This document shows positions 4,362 through 6,286 of a DNA stretch of 6,286 nt, one piece after another (the first letter of the stretch is position 1; each line of letters opens with the position of its first letter). The notes beneath the pieces are model-generated. The model made no database searches. It was not told the DNA's origin and saw only the letters and a list, made by a program, of their open reading frames with translations. Source of the DNA: Lysobacter_C sp966210725 (GTDB taxonomy: Bacteria > Pseudomonadota > Gammaproteobacteria > Xanthomonadales > Xanthomonadaceae); NCBI GenBank assembly GCA_966210725.1, contig CBIHLN010000117.1, positions 1 through 6,286 on the forward strand, in the 5' to 3' direction. A program made the position numbers and the translations under genes.

Positions 4362-6286
4362 TCATTCCGGGCTCATGGCGACCACGGCGCCCTCGGCGGG
4401 GGCCCGCCCGCGCCGGGCACGCGCGCGCCGGATCACGCGCGACGTGCCGTTGCTGAGGTCGTCGAGGATGGCGTAGATCGTCGGCAGGAACAGCAGGCTG
4501 ACCACCGTCGAGAACGCCAGGCCGCCGGCCACCGCACGCGCCATCGGCGAGTACGTCAGGCCGCCCAGCAGCACCGTGTCGCTGAAGGAGATCGGCACCA
4601 TCGCCAGGATCGCCGTGCCCATGGTCATCATGATGGGGCGCAGGCGCTCACGACTGCCTTCGACCAGCGCGTCCGTGCGCGACAGGCCGCGGCGGCGCAG
4701 GTTGTTGATGTGCTCGACCATCACGATGCCGTTGTTCACCACCACGCCCATAAGCACCAGGATGCCGATGAAGGCCATCACCGAGAAGGTGGTGCCGGTC
4801 AGCCAGAACAGCCAGAACACGCCGAACACCGAGAACAGCACGCAGCTCATGATCGCCGAGGGGAACAGCAGCGACTCGAACACCGCGGCCATCACCACGT
4901 AGATCATCACCAGCGCGATCAGCAGGTTGAACATCATCTGCTGGCTGGCTTCCTGGTCCTCCTGGAACGCGCTGCCGTCGAAGCTGTAGCCGTAGCCGGC
5001 CGGGAACGAGACGCCACCCAGCGTCTCCTCCATCGCCTTGCGTGCGTCGGGGACGGTGGTCTCGCCGTTGAGGTTGGCCTGGATGGTCAGCGTGGTCTGG
5101 CGGTTGGTCCGGCTGATCTGGGTGGCGGACGGCGCCACGTCCAGGTCCACCATCGCCAGCAGCGGCACGGTCCGACCGTCGGGCGAGCGCACCATGAAGC
5201 CGCCGATGTCCTCGACGCCATAGTCGTCGGCGCCGGAGAACCGCACCCACACCGGCACCTCGGTGTCGCCGCGGTTGAACTCGCGAAGCTGCGCACCGCG
5301 CAGGGCCAGTCCGACGAAGGTGGCGACCTGCTGGGACGTGAAGCCGAACGAGGCCGCGCGCTCGCGATCGACCCGCACATTGAGCTCGGTGTTCTGGTCG
5401 CCGGCGTCGACACGCACGTCGCGCAGTTCCGGGCGGCGCGAGAGGATCGGCACGATGTCGCCGGCGAGTTCGGTCAGCACCTGCGTCGAATCGCCCACCA
5501 GTTGCACCTGCACCAGCTGGCCCGGGCCGCCGCCCTGGTTGCCGTCGCCGCGGAAACCGAGTTCCGTCCGCGCCGACTTGGGCAGCTCCTTGCTGATCTC
5601 GTCCGTCAGCGGCTTGGTGTCGCCCACGTCTTCGTCGAAGGTGATCATCGTGCCCGCATCGCCCTGTTCGCTGAAGTACGAGTACACCTGCGTGATGCCG
5701 AACCGCTCGCGGTTCTGGTCCAGGAAGTCCTCGACCCGCAGCACCTCGTCGGACATCTGCTCCTTCGTGTAGCTGCCCTTCCACTGGTAGAAGAGGTACG
5801 CCTCGTTGCCGCCGCCACCACCGAACATATCGAACTTGGTCTGCGTCATCGGCACCACGCTCAGCGCGACGATCAGCACGATGCCGATCACGCTCCAGCC
5901 GCGGTGCTCCAGCGTCCAGCGCAGGAAGCGGGCGTAGCGGGTCTGCAGGCGACGGATCACGCCGCCCTGGGCCGCCACCGCCGGCGGCGTCTTCATGCGC
6001 GCCGACAGCATCGGGATCAGGCTGACGGCCACCAGCCACGACGCCAGCAGCGACACCGAGATGGTGATCGCGATCTGCGACATGAAGATGCTGATGTTGT
6101 TGGTCTCGCCCAGCAGGTTGGGCACGAACACGATGCAGTGGCACAGGGTGCCGGCCGACAGTGCGATCGCCACGTTGCGCGTGCCGATGATGGAAGCCTG
6201 CACCGGCTGGTCTGGCATGCGCTCGCGTTCCTGGTAGATGCTCTCCACCACCACGACGGCGTTGTCCACCAGCATGCCGACGGCCA
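4362..6286 (-). CDS. RND-family efflux permease, C-terminal 640 residues (5' end outside window)
   Basis: This is the C-terminal part of an AcrB/ACR_tran-family inner-membrane pump that drives drug or hydrophobic compound export with proton uptake, normally with a periplasmic adaptor and outer-membrane channel. Family proteins run about 1,030-1,050 residues, so roughly 390 are missing beyond 6286. The frame is open at the edge (A-V-G before the Met at 6275), so that Met is internal. Numbering from it: TM4 begins M-L-V-D4-N5-A-V-V-V-V-E, membrane spans follow at about 34-53, 65-90 and 125-142, then the second periplasmic porter region (about 145-445), then TM8-TM12 (about 446-606). A Gly-rich run (152-156) opens the periplasmic part. 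The tail (612-637) is basic. Proton-relay comparison with AcrB: D407, R971 and T978 are kept (D4, R544, T551), D408 is Asn5, and K940 is Asn514 in V-V-V-N-N-G-I-V-M-V-E. No frameshift is seen. Substrate cannot be inferred. Confidence 0.93.
   Translation of the reverse strand, partial: AVGMLVDNAVVVVESIYQERERMPDQPVQASIIGTRNVAIALSAGTLCHCIVFVPNLLGETNNISIFMSQIAITISVSLLASWLVAVSLIPMLSARMKTPPAVAAQGGVIRRLQTRYARFLRWTLEHRGWSVIGIVLIVALSVVPMTQTKFDMFGGGGGNEAYLFYQWKGSYTKEQMSDEVLRVEDFLDQNRERFGITQVYSYFSEQGDAGTMITFDEDVGDTKPLTDEISKELPKSARTELGFRGDGNQGGGPGQLVQVQLVGDSTQVLTELAGDIVPILSRRPELRDVRVDAGDQNTELNVRVDRERAASFGFTSQQVATFVGLALRGAQLREFNRGDTEVPVWVRFSGADDYGVEDIGGFMVRSPDGRTVPLLAMVDLDVAPSATQISRTNRQTTLTIQANLNGETTVPDARKAMEETLGGVSFPAGYGYSFDGSAFQEDQEASQQMMFNLLIALVMIYVVMAAVFESLLFPSAIMSCVLFSVFGVFWLFWLTGTTFSVMAFIGILVLMGVVVNNGIVMVEHINNLRRRGLSRTDALVEGSRERLRPIMMTMGTAILAMVPISFSDTVLLGGLTYSPMARAVAGGLAFSTVVSLLFLPTIYAILDDLSNGTSRVIRRARARRGRAPAEGAVVAMSPE

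Noticed and set aside
4648..6144. A 498-codon minus-strand frame overlapping the RND pump
   Set aside because: It is a +1-type shadow of the pump with Arg/Gly/Asp-rich translation; the pump frame has all transmembrane and relay motifs.

Overview
The window is GC-rich DNA with strong G/C bias at third codon positions. Its gene content and protein style suggest a gammaproteobacterium of the Xanthomonadaceae/Lysobacteraceae (Lysobacter, Luteimonas or Xanthomonas relatives). Pointers to this are the zinc-independent 41-residue L36, the agmatine-based putrescine pathway, and an intergenic inverted repeat whose GTAGGAGC...CGCGA ends I recall as common in these genomes. The taxonomic call is an inference from style, not from a marker gene.

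Layout: positions 1-106 hold no confident gene, only a possible divergent start at the extreme left edge. A sigma70-like promoter (107-136) drives rpmJ (176-301), which is followed by a good intrinsic terminator. Next is a small secreted protein of unknown function (490-819), with a 20-nt perfect palindrome after its stop codon. Then come three genes in one direction: aguA, agmatine deiminase (874-1929); aguB, N-carbamoylputrescine amidohydrolase (2041-2922); and a TraB/PrgY-family membrane protein (2959-4206). A 155-bp intergenic region between convergent genes contains a long two-arm inverted repeat (4245-4351). The right third is the C-terminal 640 codons of an RND efflux permease on the minus strand (4362-6286); its 5' part lies outside the window.

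How the genes work together: AguA converts agmatine to N-carbamoylputrescine and AguB hydrolyses that to putrescine, so the pair is a complete two-step route to putrescine. The TraB-family gene sits 36 bp downstream and may be co-transcribed, but no biochemical link is evident. rpmJ, the small secreted protein and the RND pump look like separate transcription units.

This is mostly conserved housekeeping sequence and I found no convincing undescribed multi-gene system. The points most worth a second look are the REPIN-like doublet between the convergent genes, the lack of Shine-Dalgarno sequences in front of three consecutive genes, the altered proton-relay residues in the RND pump, and the uncharacterised small secreted protein.
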